Assembly: GCA_026413225.1 (NCBI GenBank)
Contig: CM048591.1
Coordinates: forward strand, 4,789,001-4,853,000
Origin: Otis tarda
Lineage: Eukaryota > Chordata > Aves > Otidiformes > Otididae
Length of the DNA: 64,000 bases
Reading direction: 5' to 3'
Shown: one piece after another, positions 1 to 13,200 of the stretch
Position numbering within the stretch: position 1 is the stretch's first letter
Layout of the letters: each line of letters starts with the position of its first letter
Translations under genes and position numbers: made by a program
The notes under the pieces: model-generated
The model's database searches: none
Told to the model about the DNA's origin: nothing
Seen by the model: only the letters and a program-made list of their open reading frames with translations

Positions 1-889
1 ACAAAGGATGTCTATGCCCAAAGCAACAGCCAGTGTCTGAAACATTATGACAAACCCAAGGTTCATCTTCCTATTCTGGGCACAAGAAAACATAAAAGTT
101 CAGTGATACATCCCAAAATATGATGACAACCTATCAGCGGCATCTGGGCTTTGGGTTCTCACATGGTTCACAGCAGAGGATAACAACTGTCCCTAATTTT
201 GACAGAAAGCTGAAATTAGGAAGTTGATAAGAAATGGTGTTCAAGTTCCATGGTGGAGAGGAGTATGACTTTTAATAGTTTCCCTGTGAGGACCTGAGAG
301 CCTCTAGGAAGGTGAGGGCACATACACAAGAAAACATCCTTGAGGACATCTGGGAATACGACTTGCAGCAGGCAGAGACATCTTTGTCCCTATGGCAGGG
401 GTCTCATTTTGGCAGCCCCTGAACATCCCTTTTCCTCTCAGGTCTGATCTCCCTCTCCATAGCAATGCCAAGGATCAGACCAGCATTGAGGGTCATGAAA
501 TAGTGTAAGGACAGGTGGCAATAAATCATGTTGATCAGAGCATCATCAAAGAAGGAGGAAAAGCTTGTGTGCAACATCTAGGAGAGCTTGGTGGGATGGG
601 GAATGGGAGAAGTTACTGAAATGACAAAGAAACTGAGGATACAAGAGTAAAAATGGATAATTTGTCTTAAATCTTAAATTAACATTTTATTTCTCCCTCA
701 TTCATTCTACCGAGACTGCTGAACCTACCAGCCTTACTTTATTTGCTGTCAGTGGTAACTGCTGATGGGAGGATGAGACGAAGATTCCAGTCACAGTTTT
801 GCTGAACAGGGCGTACTGGTGTGACACAGCTTGGACAAACGTACCAGCAGGGATGTGATCTGCAGACCCGTGGAGCACTTTTGCTCCTG

Positions 890-949
890 CAGCACTGCTT
901 TATTTTACAACACTGCAGCACTGCTTTACTTTTCAACACTGCTGCACTG
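890..949. repeat. 26-bp tandem repeat, about 2.3 copies
   Basis: Two adjacent 26-bp units at 890-915 and 916-941 both start CAGCACTGCTTTA and end CAACACTG. They are followed by a partial third unit, CTGCACTG. The two full units differ at only a few positions. This is a small local duplication inside unique sequence, with no evidence of function. Confidence 0.85.
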
Positions 950-3372
950 ATGGGAAAAATAAAAGAATTGGCCAGAATTGGAAATATTAATTTCTGGTGC
1001 AGACAAAATATCAAAATATCGGTAGTTCTTGCCTTTTAAAAACAAACCTGTTACGCTTCTTTGATCAGTGGCTAGTTAGAACAGTACTGCCTATCTGTAT
1101 ATCTTCTTCTGACAAACAATTTCCTGTGCCAATATTACAGAGTCCTCTGATACACACATTAAATCTAAATTAGTGTATTAAATGTGTTAAACTGCATGCA
1201 ACTGTCAGCTACTCTGACATTTATCTTGCGTACCTGATATACTGCTACCCACATTTTCAGCAGAATCCCAGTTCTGTTACACTTCTAGTATGGGGAATAA
1301 ATGCGTTTTATACAATGTATTATAAAAATTCTTGCGGCTACATACTTGTAATTGGAGTTGAATATACCACAGATGCAGTGATTATACTCAGGGTGATCAG
1401 CTGAGATTAACTGGGATTCTGATGTGGATCAACACTTTCTGCCTACATTGAAGACTGCACACTCCAGTTCCCGAGCCCTAATTGCTTGATAGAAGAGTGC
1501 ATAGCTATTGAGAGCTCCACTTCTGGAGACCTGAATTGAGAACGGGTAGCCTACACAGTCTTTGCCCAATGCAGCAAAGAGATACCATTGTATGCAACTA
1601 TACTTGCAAAATTATATGGCTTAATCAGTGGAAATTTGAATATGGCTGTCACTTTGAGTGTCAGGAAATTCAAAGTAGCACTAAACTTCAGTGACAACTA
1701 AAAGCCAAATAAGAACTAATTTCTGTAACTGGATTAATTTGATTTAAACCGTGCCAAAACTTAGTTTGACAAAAGTGTACGGACACATGAGGCAGGTAGT
1801 GCATGGAGTGTTGTGCTACAGAGTAGGACAGACCACTAGCTGCTGAGAAGCATGTGGCCTGAGGGTGAGAACAGAAGGCTTGTGATGTTGCCATTATCCT
1901 GTAGGGTTGCCTTGGGCAGCTCACCATGCATTTTTGCCTCATTTTCCCACTCTTTATTAAGGACCGTTATGCTATCATTTGTTAAAAATCACTTAGAAAT
2001 AAGATTTTGAAATATGCTTTAAAAAATTGGATTAAAATTACTGCAGGTTTTATACACTATTGATGGTGGGAATACCAGCTGAATATAGATCCCTCTGAAG
2101 ACTTCAGGACAGCATCTGTTCAGGATTTGTCTATCCACTCTGAATTGTCTCAGTCAGGGAGAAATTCAGTGGCCCTGTACTAACAAAGGGAAAGGCTTCC
2201 CACCATGTATTAGCAAGATAGTGCTGTAAGAGAGGATATTTTTATTTTTAGAAATACTCTTCTGTAACTCATGAGAAATCCAAGGAGACCAATAGGAACC
2301 AGGAGCTGCTCTTACTGGGACAAAGAAGAGAAGGTGTGATACTTCCTGCAAGGTTGGCTGAGTTGCCTTTACAAACTGATCTGACAATGAAGCACACATC
2401 TCTCACACAGCAGCCAAAGCCTTTCAGTTATTTTGGATACCAACTAAAGAGGTTTAGGGAATTTCACCTTAGTGACTTCCCAGGGAAATGGAAGAAAGCA
2501 ACTGCCTTCTGTAGGACAGATGAGAAGGACAGTACTTTGCTCAGACACGTCCTTACCTGCTGGGCTCTGTGTGTCTCAGCATCAGGACAATTACTGGTAG
2601 ATATAAGAGTATGAATGTCTGTACCAGAACTATCTGTGTAACATTGTTCTACCATCATGCCTAGGTTAGAAAGCATGTCAGAGGTAAAACATTTGTCCAG
2701 ATTGATATGGAAAATTCAGCTATTAATAGTTTCAATTAAAAAAACGTAATTTACCATAGTCTAACTGAAAAGGGCATCTGAGTTTACCAGGCATTTTTCC
2801 TGCAGTAGCAAAGGGACCCGAATCACAACTGCTGAATAAGTAGTGGGAAGACATGTTCATTGGGATGGTGCCAGTGGATACTTTCAGCCTGTCTCTGTTG
2901 ACAACCATGGCATAGACTCTCCATGCACAAAATTTGGGTACTCTCTTCCCTAGAAAAAAAATGAACATTAAGAGAATAGAGGACTGCTGAATACACTTGA
3001 AGTGACACAGCTCTTCTCTTACTTTCACTTTCTCTCTCGGCTCCCAAAGAGACCTTGGTAACACATCTTTCCTCAGCTTTTTCAAAGGAGCTACCTTCCT
3101 GTTCAAAAGATGCTACTTCTCTAAAGGTAAATCTACCAGTCCAGCTGAAACATTCATTTGCATGATTTATGGATAGTCCAGCTTACTCTTGCTCTTCCCA
3201 TGACCTTCAGTTGTACTTGAGAAGTTCCTCTGAGGATGCTGGAAGTTGCAGAGGTCACTGTCATAGCACTGAAGTCTCCTGTGGCCTTTGGGAAGCCCCA
3301 GCTAAGGAAAACAATACCAATACTTCTGCTTGTGAGATGCCACCTCTCAATTTCGTAGCCTGTATTTCAGAG

Positions 3373-3425
3373 TATTCCTTCATTAATATCCCTTAGTATT
3401 AATATTCCTTCATTAACATTAATAA
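3373..3425. repeat. 30-bp tandem duplication
   Basis: TATTCCTTCATTAA occurs at 3373 and again at 3403, a period of 30 bp. The second copy degrades into further ATTAA-rich sequence. It is a simple local duplication. Confidence 0.75.
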
Positions 3426-6400
3426 CAGTGGCCCAGTTAATCACTGTATGATGGAGGTGGGGAGCACTTTCTCGCTTGATCTGTGTAAAGTGGATCCCAT
3501 CCCCTACCCAAACACAGGGGAGTTTACTCAGCCATGACACCATCAGGCTTTTGTTTGCTAAGAAAAAGTTTGCCTGGCCCACTCTAGACCTTGTAACTGC
3601 AAAATTTCAAAACAACAGAAGAGTCTAAACTCAATTTCTCCACACAGTGATGTAAAAAGTTCTAGAGTGTTTTCCAAATGAAAGCAACACACAATGTGCC
3701 ATTAATCACAGCTGACAAGTTCTCCTGAGCAGCCCCTGATTGATCCTGATGTTGTCAAATTTTCTTTTTCTTTTGACATCTCTCTGATTGGCATCTCTCT
3801 TTAGTGCTTTTGTGACCTTTCTGTTGTATTGATCCACACAAATCACACGGAAGTGAGCAGTTTCATGAGGGGGCAAAGTTGATAAGAACAGGTCAAACGG
3901 TTACCAGGACCTCCACACACCTCCATTTCAATGACTGATTAGTGGGAGTGTGAAGGAAGATCCAAGGACATCAAAATTAATAGATGATAAGGTCTCAGTC
4001 ATGAGATTCTTATAGTCTCTCTATGGTTCCTACTGAAGTCCCTTATCATCTTGGGTTGATTAGTAATGAGAGTAGATTTTCTGTTGCACATGGAATTCAT
4101 TTTTAACAACAGATTTTCTGAAAGACCTGGCAGTTGCATGCAATGAATTCCGTGACACCAGTCTGTAGAGGCAGAGCTTGGCATTAGATACTGCCCTTCC
4201 TTCAATATAGCCTTCACACGTTGGATGGCCCCAAGAGGTGAGGGTCCGCACCGGCAGGGAAGCTGAATGCTCTGTAGTTCTGGGGTCAGGGCTGTGCATG
4301 GCTGCACACCTTCTGTGTATCTCCCAACACACCGCAGCAGGATTGCTAGATGAGGAATTGTCTCCAGCACAAAACTTCCTAAGACCCAGACATGCACAAA
4401 CATGTAGCAAATTAGCAAAATCTTCAGACAAATTGATAACGTCCACCACAAACATGTGGACTGGAATGTGGGAGTGCATAGCAGGGAGCCAGGAAGAGGG
4501 CTGGCTGTAGCTGAATGCACAAAATTCCCAAAGGAAAATAAGTGCTCCACGGAGTCAGTCATCATAGCACAGAAAGTCTTGTTTTATTCCATTTTCCTCC
4601 TTTTCTCCTCATGCATCACTTGAGAAGACGTTCTGTTCAAAAGGATATGTTAAGCAGGAAGAACAGGCTAGTTGAGAAATAATTTGCAGGCTGAATATCT
4701 GAACACTCAATTTTTAATCATTCTTTTGCTTCAAATCCCTGTGCACTTAATATGAAGAACACAGATGTGAACATACGTTTCCTGAAAAATAAAGTACTGT
4801 CTATTTTACTAGAAATAGCTGGTGCTATTGGTTTCTGTGATAAACCTGTTGCAGATTTTGAACATTTTAAATTCTGTTGCAGAACCATCAATGATGGTTT
4901 ATAATCAGTATAAATATGAGTTCAGTGTGGGGATATACACGCAGCACTGAGGAAAGAAATCATACTCCTTCAAAAAGGGAAGAACACATTTTCTTTAATC
5001 CACCTCTAGCCCTGCTTAATGTCTAATACCAATCAATACCTTTCAAAGTGTGGTAATGTCCATATCTAGATATCAACCAACTTAGCCGTACTGTATTTTG
5101 TCTTGAGATTGCTGATTCTTAAATTCTCCCATTTTCTTCCCACTGCACAATCTCACCAAACAAACCAAAATATTATTTCATGGGAAGCGCTGAGAATTCT
5201 GAGGGAAAAAAAAAAAAGAAACTGCTGAAAATAAACATTTTCTTCATGTTGTATCTTGCACTTCAGCTGTGCATTTTCTTGTCAGATGAGAATATTTAGT
5301 TTCAATTTTGTCACTGAAGTCTGATCAAAAAACGAAAAAATAAATTTTATCCTCCAATCCTTCACCTCACTAAGAGTTTCACTAAAATCATCATAGTTTT
5401 GCAAAATAGTTGCATTTACTCAGAAAATGTTTTCAGCAGGAAGTATACTGATGCTTTTTAGGACAGGTCTCAAGGTCTTTTTTCTGGGAGGTATGTTTGT
5501 GTCAATAGAGCTCCTAGGGTGGTAAAGCTACACCTTAGCAATCTCATGGTGACGGCAAGAGAGCCCATCCTCCCTTTTTGTTCTGACAATGGTTATCTTA
5601 AGCTGATATTGCTTTTACTTCCTGTCTTTCACAGATATAAGACCTGCTATTATAACTCTCACACTGCAGGGAACGTGGTGGAATCACTACTCTACCTGTT
5701 GTGTGTAAACATAGACCTCCAATTTGTTGGACCTTTCTGGTTTGGGTTTTTCTGGATGCTCAGTGGAACAATACAATATGAGATGATGTTTTCAACACAG
5801 CCCAGTGTCCTAGGGCAGAACAAGTCCAGAGTCAGAGGAGAGCAGTGCTCTACTTCAGATTTATAGGCTGAGCCTTAAAGAGTAATATACAGGAATGCAA
5901 AATTTTGTGGCATTTTGAAACCTGGAAGCAAAACTACCCTGATATCTGTACTACTAATCCTAGCTATGTTTTACTACGAAACTGTATCATACATAAAAGA
6001 GTTTTTGTTATTTTTCTTTCGTATTTCCATTAATTTAATCCTCTGATTTACCAATCCTATCGGCAACAAAAGCCTTTATTTTATTTTAGACCTTGAGTAG
6101 CACCTTGCACAAAGAAAATTCAAGGCATGACCTTTTGGAGCAGTAGTAGCAGAAGTGACAGACATCTTCAGTGATCTGCAAGATCAAGTACACATCTGAT
6201 AACCCCAGGTGTAATGCAGAGTTGACTTGGCTGGATTGCTTCCAGTTCTGGTTCAGCAAAGGGATCTACACATTCAAATATGTGCATTTCACTGGCATTT
6301 GAGGGCCATGACAGCTCTTAAATATTCTTCTGCCTAATTGCTCTGGGGAGCTTGTTTTAGTACTAATCATTTGAATGCACCATGCAAGACTCCTGCAACT

Positions 6401-6617
6401 GCAGCTTTGGCTTTTCTTTTCAAGTGATGTGGTAACAACCTGCAACACCTGTATGTTGCAGCTATTTACTAATGAAAAAAATGCACTACAATAACTGGAG
6501 TGTTTAGATAGGATTACCTTTTTTTTTTTCTTACCCTTCAAGTATTTTTTAAACACACTAGCTCAAACGACAAATCAACCGTTTTGTGAGAAGCAGAATA
6601 AACAAACCCTTCACTTC

Positions 6618-6650
6618 CATTTTTCCCATTTTTTCCCCATTTTTTCCCCT
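6618..6650. repeat. Pyrimidine-rich short tandem repeat
   Basis: Three imperfect units of CATTTTTTCCCC-like sequence lie head to tail, giving a pure pyrimidine block apart from one A per unit. It is low-complexity sequence. Confidence 0.7.
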
Positions 6651-7799
6651 CATCATTTCAGCCATTTGTTACCAGATCCCTCCCTTTTTTTTCCTTTCTT
6701 TTGATGAGAATTAATTTAGATTGAAACCAAAGAGACCAAGATGAAAATTATTATTTGTATTAAAATAAGAAACACTTTGGGCTGTGACAACATATTAAAA
6801 TGAAACCATACTATCCCAGAAAGCTTCCAGTTTAGAATTTTGGTGTTTCAGAATGAAAAAAAGATAGCAGGTAGTCTAGAAATGAATAAGATAGTGATCA
6901 CTGAACCTGTAATGGGCTGCTTCTATTTTAGCTGTGAAAGAGGGCTTGTGTGCCTACAAACTGTCTTACTTTTTCTTGACTATATCAATTACTCCAACTA
7001 AAATATTATTTCTTCCTGCCTATTTTGCTTCTCTTATTATACACACTGACATTATTCAGATTTCTACTGAAAGTGTAAGTAGACTGAAATTTAAAAGTGC
7101 TTTTAAATCCCTTGAAATTTTTATGTCTCAATATGAACAGGATTTTTTTCCATTTACCTTTTATATTTACAAAACATTTTGATTATACCATTTGAGTTAA
7201 ACATATTTTAGAAAAATTAGATCACAAAATTTCAGCCAAACTAGGTTTAAAAAAAAAACAAACCCAAAACAAACAAATAGACAAATTCACAAAATATTAA
7301 TATTTTTGCCTTTTATTTTTTTTTTAATTCAACCTGAAAATGTCCATACTTTAGTATGGCATAACTTCACATAAGCAAATCTGACCACCCAAGGTGGAGT
7401 GATTTATTGCAAAGATAAGACAAAAATGTTGGACTGGAAGAGAGTGATGCAATACACAGGTTAGAGAACTGGCAAAAATCTAAGTTTTCAGATATTAAAA
7501 ACTCTTTCGTATGTGACATGAGATTGATAGTAACTTGGCATTCTTCATGAATAACATCGTGCATTCTCCTTATTGACTTCAGTTTGATGCCAAATATCAT
7601 CACAACAGTTTGTAGAGTCAACCAGCCAAGGAAGAAAGTGATGGACAAAGGTATGAAGACACTGGAAGAAGAAAAAGAAAATAAAAGAAGAGAAAGGAGT
7701 TTCTAGGTAGTTAACATCAGAAAGACTTCTTCTGGGACTCATGCTTAGGCTCCATGGCAATGGGTGCTGAGTGAGAGCCCAAAATAGGCGATGGTTCAG

Positions 7800-8210
7800 A
7801 TGGCTGAAAGAATTGTCTTACAATAAGTTCTTCATAACAGGCAGGCAGACAGCTCTGAGATTCTCTTCACATCTCATGTCCTCTCTACTTCTTGCAGACA
7901 GGTCGGGCTGAGTGGGGTCCAGATGGCCTCCCAGTGAGAGACCAGAGGGTGAGGCCTGCAAGGCTCACAAGGCTTGTGCCTCCCTCTCTCTGCCCCCACT
8001 CAGCTTCTTCACATCATCTCTCTTTTAATTTTTTTTCTATTTTCCCCTTCTTAAACACATTATCACAGAGGTGTTATCAGGGAACATTCTGCTGCCAATT
8101 GGCTCAGCCCTGGCCATCAGCAGGTCTGCCCTAGGCCCAGTTGAGTCCATGGGACAAAGGGGAAACTTCTAGCAGCTTCTTACAGAAGCTGCTACCTTTG
8201 TTCCTAGGGT
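7800..8210 (-). mobile_element. Old truncated LTR, antisense, same family as the 44-kb and 50-kb LTRs
   Basis: The reverse complement matches the first roughly 400-500 bp of the two solo LTRs near 44.3 and 50.5 kb. Shared landmarks include TTCTAGCAG (from CTGCTAGAA), the CCAATTGG box, the AACACATTATCACAGAGG block and CCTCACCCTCTGG in reverse complement. Its plus-strand translation shares the peptide LNTLSQRCY with the antisense frame of the LTR at 44.3 kb. The copy is more diverged than the other two and lacks the 3' half carrying the polyadenylation signal. I could not identify a target-site duplication, and the ends are uncertain by some tens of bases. It is a dead fragment of an endogenous retrovirus LTR. 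Confidence 0.85.
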
Positions 8211-10202
8211 CTAGATATGCTGGGCAATAATAGTAGCTCCCTTACTCATCCTTACTCTATAAAACCTCAATAACAGCATGCGGTCATCACAGGATTGCAG
8301 GGAGTGAGAGTCCAAACTCTTCTTAACTATTATCTTAACTATGACTTGATTTGGGTCTAGTTACAGCTCTAATCTTCTCATCTTCTACATTCTCCTTGAA
8401 AATGTTCTGTAGGACCAGGAACTTAACAGCATTTTCAGGTATACCTTGTTTCCCTTTGTATGCATTTGGTAGATCCCACATTAGGATTACAAACGTAGTG
8501 TGCCTTTGTATCTATTATGTGGAAATTTCCATAAAATGTGATTTTAAAAGTACTGAAAATTCAAAGATCAGGGCTCTAGCTCAGAGCTCAGAGCTAGTGG
8601 TGTAGATCAGCAGGACAACAGGCATAAACTGAAACAACAGAGGATCAGATATTCTGGATATTCTGTGAACTTATGCATCTTTTCTTCCAGATGTAGCTAC
8701 CTACCTGCTACGGAACTTCTCAATGTGTCATTTTATTTCCATTTCCCGAAGTCTTTCTGTACATAAAATATGCATAATTATGGACCTCATTTCCTTTGGA
8801 GTGCTTTGGAGATCAACAGGTAAAGCAAATCAGGTTATACAACTACAAGCAATGAAAGGAAGAGACAAGGTAGAAAATCACAGCAATACTTTCTATGAAA
8901 GTGTCAAAGCATGTCTTTGTTTTTAGGCTTCTTTTCTGTGTGTTTCTGCTTTCCATCAGGAAGATTTCCCTGTTTGGACTGTCAGAGCTATGTGATGATT
9001 TACAGTTTGTTAAAAAAGCTTTGTCTGAACCTTTGCAAGGCTTACATTACATGGTGTTGTCCCTCTCAAGATACTGGCTTGTGTAAACATAGAAATAAAG
9101 TGGAGGTTAAAACAAGCTGAATTTGAAATTAGATACAAGAGACACACATACACGCTTGTACTCGTACAATTTATGTTCAACAAACTCTAGTTGAAAGAGA
9201 GATCTCTCCATGTTTTCAATGGCTTCAAATGTGGAAGATGTCTTAACCAGATACAATTAATTGGGTTCTTCAATATATGAAGAATTATGTAATTCTATGA
9301 TATGTATTATATACGACAGATTGAGGGGCTTAATGGTCAATCTCCCCCTTAAAATTGTATGATTTTTGCCCATTAAGGGGCAGAAGTTTAGAATTGCTGT
9401 ATTTTCCAAAGCTCAAAAGCATACCCATTCTGCTTTAGTGAAATATCCAGCCTGGGGCAGCAAAAAGCTACAAAATATCGCCAGACCTGTCCTCAGAATG
9501 GCACAAGTAGTAAGAAATTGAAACCAGATGGTATTTCTCCCCTTTCTTCTTTGCAAAAGAGACAGGAAGAAAGTAAGATAGAGACCAACTTGAGCCCACT
9601 GGTGAAGGGAGAGTTTCCAGGAAAACCCTAGATAGTGAGGGCAATTTGTTTATTTTGTATTAAGGAATCATTAGACAAAGAAGATGAAATAAGAAACTGG
9701 GAGTGAGAAATACTACCACTAGTATAGTCAATAATTTCTACTCTAACTAGGGTTTTAAAGAAGTTTTTCTGGGTTGTTATGAGTCAAAGAACAGGTCGAA
9801 GAACAACGAATTTCAGATATTTTTGAGTAAGGAAGACACAGAGGAGACATGAGGTAGAAGCTTTTAAGCTCTGGATGGTGAAATGCTGGCATACATTAGT
9901 TAGGGCATCTGTTAAGTCTTCATCGCTGATGGTCTTGAAGGACACCTAAACAAAGATTGGTCTGGATTGGGTCATCAGATGGAGAAGGGCAATGGTTTGT
10001 AGGAAGGACCTTGATCTCTTTTAGCACTGTGTATAGCTGTGCTGCAGCACACATTTGGACAATTGAATCAGCTTTCCATTTTACCTTCTTAGGGAATCTT
10101 GCTAAGTGTAATGTTTCTAAATAGCCATTTGGTAGGACTTCTGCCATAAGCTTATAAACAGATGCACAAGATATGTGGCGCTTACTAAGCAAGTCCTTTC
10201 AT

Positions 10203-10234
10203 GCATATATATATATACACATATATATACACAA
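10203..10234. repeat. AT-rich dinucleotide microsatellite
   Basis: (AT)n and (ATATAC)n-like alternation, imperfect and about 32 bp long. Confidence 0.8.
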
Positions 10235-10270
10235 ATAGTTAAATTAGAGTGTGCTTTAAACTAGTGTTTC

Positions 10271-10290
10271 TTTTTTTTTTTTAAAAAAAA
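10271..10290. repeat. Self-complementary T-run/A-run
   Basis: Twelve T are followed directly by eight A, so the inner 16 bp are perfectly self-complementary. Such tracts arise easily by slippage, and no function is implied. Confidence 0.85.
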
Positions 10291-13200
10291 GTATATTTAA
10301 ATTACCTATGACAAATATTAGCATTTATAACAAGCTGTGAAAGTGTTGCTGAGGATGGTGTGGTGTGAGGCATAGCGACACACACTAATGCAATTTGTGA
10401 GTCGAGATAAACCTTGCACTAGGCAATAGGCAGTAGGAGGGTGGAAGGGAGATGAACTGCCAGGTCTGTACACCCTCTGTTGCCTTCTAAATTCTTAACT
10501 GTTTGGGGCCAAGGTTCATAGAAGCACTCAGGATGTACTGAAGACTATCTTAAGTAATATCAGTTTTCTAAGTGATATTTGAGATTCAGGTCTCTCAGAG
10601 ATCCCCGAGTTTGAGTTCCCCTATCTTCAGAATATGGGCTAAAGCCAGGCTTCAGACTCCTCTATATGTCTTCAATATATTGTAAAAATTCAGAAGGTTC
10701 AGTAGCCAGTCCTCTCTTACCTCCTGTCTATGTGAATCTGTCTCCTGTGCTATGTTTGGAGAAAAGAATCAGTCTCCAGACTAACCTATTTTCCACTGGC
10801 ACAATTATACAGTTTTGCTCATCTTCAAAATATATGAATTTGATTTTCCCTGATTAGATGGGAAAGTTTCTTGAAGTTATTTAAATTTGGTACAATATGA
10901 CACTTCTACTCCTCTCTGCCATCAAAACAGGAATGAAGATGTTAGTTTGGGGAGCAATCAGGCAACCTAAATTATTCAAATCAGAAAGTTTAAAGTTAGA
11001 ACAGTTTTTCAAATTAATTTGTGTCTGGATTACAACAGACTCAACCCATATCTGTCTAATGAAGCTCCTGCTGAAAATCTCAGCTGGAAATTCAGGGAAT
11101 CAAGTCTATCCATCATCTTAAAGTCATGATTATTTCATAAGCAACACTCAGTGTTCAGTCAAGTCTTTAACTCATCATTTGAGTTACCATCCAGGCATCT
11201 TTTAGAAGAACTCAGGCTGAACATTACTTGATGAAGCTAAATCCCATTAGCAGAACAAACAGAACAAAAGTCAGTGTCCTGACACCACAATAAGTTGTAC
11301 TTAAATATTCACAAAGGATACAGGTGCAGATCTCTCATCACACGTTGGAGCACATCCAAAGCCTCTAGGAAGAATATTAATAACCCCTTCTCTTGCATTT
11401 CTGTTGGAGGAATAGCTCAATTAGTCTCAGTCTGCTCTCTTTCCCTTATCTATTATACATTTAAGTGGTTATACTTTGTTTCTGAAAGTGCACATGGAAA
11501 GATATGCATTAATACAGTAACAGTAGATAGGGGAGCATATGAGCACCCTGTACCAAACTTCTTGAGCTGATGAAGACCTCCATCCACTTGTATGTGTATC
11601 TGCACTATTTGCTCTTTTACCCTTTCCCCTCGCTGCTTTGCACATTGAGAACTGTCAAATGAAACAGGTTGGAAAGAACAATGGCCCTGCTACAGCTACC
11701 CCAGTCAGCTTTGTGTGGCACTTGCTATGGGTGGAATGAAGTGAAAACATAACATAAAGAAGGATGGAAAGGGTTAAAGGGAGAGGAGACCTGAAATGGA
11801 GACGTGGAGAGACAGAAAGCTGGTGAGGAGCATAAGCAATCTGTGAGACTGCAGCTCCAGAGAAGAAAACAGGTGGGAAGGGAGAAACGGTTAAATCTGA
11901 CAGGAAACACAGAGAAAGGTCACTTATTTTTGAACTGTGCCCTGAGCAATGTTATTTATTGTAATATATCTATGGGCCAGTAAAAGAACGGGTCGTCTGT
12001 TAGCCTTTTGCCTTTTGATTTCCACTTCTACTGAGTCATGAAGGAGACTTGGATGATTAACGATGTAGAATCATAATTTGTGGTATACGCACATTCCCAA
12101 ACACCTTCTAGAGTTCAGTGAACAGGTCAATTAATAACACCTATCACCCCTTAAAAGTGAGTTAATCATCTATGGGGGATAATACTGTACATATTTCAAA
12201 CTGTAATTACCTAATATGATGCTCTAACAAGGTTCATTTTCTATCATGCCACCTACCATAGATGTTTCCCATGTGATATATATAACATTATTTGACTTTT
12301 GAAAATCTTACAGACTACCATTGTCTCTGAGGATACATACTAAAAAAAGAGACTAGAATACATGTGAAAAATATCAAAAGAATGTCATTTAAGCTGGCCA
12401 GATACATTCAGTTAATAAATGATGGCTTAAGTAAAAAAATAATCATAATAGCTATCAGAAAAGGTTTATTGAGTTCTACATCAAAACAGTGTAGAATTTC
12501 CTAGGCAGAAAGAAAATAAATCTCCCATTCAGCTTGGGAAAAAAAAAAAACTTCACAACTTTGTGGTTTGCAGAAATAACACTACAGAACTCCTTCTCCA
12601 AAACATGAGACTATTCAACTGAGGCTACATAAAAAAAATTATCACCATCTGTTATCAGTATAGAGCATATAACACAACCAAGGAATTCTGTTTCTAGGCA
12701 GAAGGAAGGGTACCATGTATTGCAATAACAAATTCACTATGCTCACTGGGAATTAATATTCTAAATATTCTGAATATTCTGTTTGAGGTAGCTCTGGTAT
12801 GAGGCTAGGGATGCGTCTTAAACCATCTCTCGTTCCTGTTCAGAAAACACATTGCTAGGGAGTAAAACAGTCTGAAATGCTACTGAGACTGCTTGCATAG
12901 GGGATTGACCCTTACCTGCGCTCTATTCTAGCAATTTCTCAGTCAGAGCACTGAACTGACTAAGTGAATTTATGATTTGTTATTCAGTGTGGCTTGGCTT
13001 TGTGTTTCTGTTTCCCATCAGAACAGAATTGAAGCAGGAATATCACCATCACTAATGGAATATCCCTTTACCAAGGTTATCCTGAGTTAGGGACAGACAC
13101 AAGTCTCTTAATTCATAATTTACAGCTCTTCCAGCTGGACTGTCCTTTTTTTCCTAGTGAGTGTACTTTTTCATTTTGGAATGGTTTTTGAATTGCAACA

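Larger units (their letters stand above)
1..7799. other. Unique AT-rich non-coding stretch
   Basis: I see no recognisable gene, RNA or transposon here apart from the small tandem repeats listed separately. The open frames present are short or resemble no family I know. The longest true ATG frame is 188 codons on the minus strand at 3999-4565 and is discussed as a finding. The sequence is typical of avian intergenic or intronic DNA, with frequent poly-A/T runs and no CpG-rich promoter-like block. Confidence 0.6.

Noticed and set aside
5519-5866. 115-codon plus-strand frame
   Set aside because: It needs a GTG start. The first ATG is further in, and the sequence has no recognisable motif.
8576-8597. 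Near-palindrome CTAGCTCAGAGCTCAGAGCTAG
   Set aside because: Two mismatched pairs and direct CAGAGCT repeats suggest local slippage and not a selected inverted repeat.
8691-8820. Possible 130-nt exon between TTTTCTTCCAG and CAACAG|GTAAAG
   Set aside because: One frame is open, but the donor is weak and the peptide is unrecognisable. Such pairs are expected by chance.
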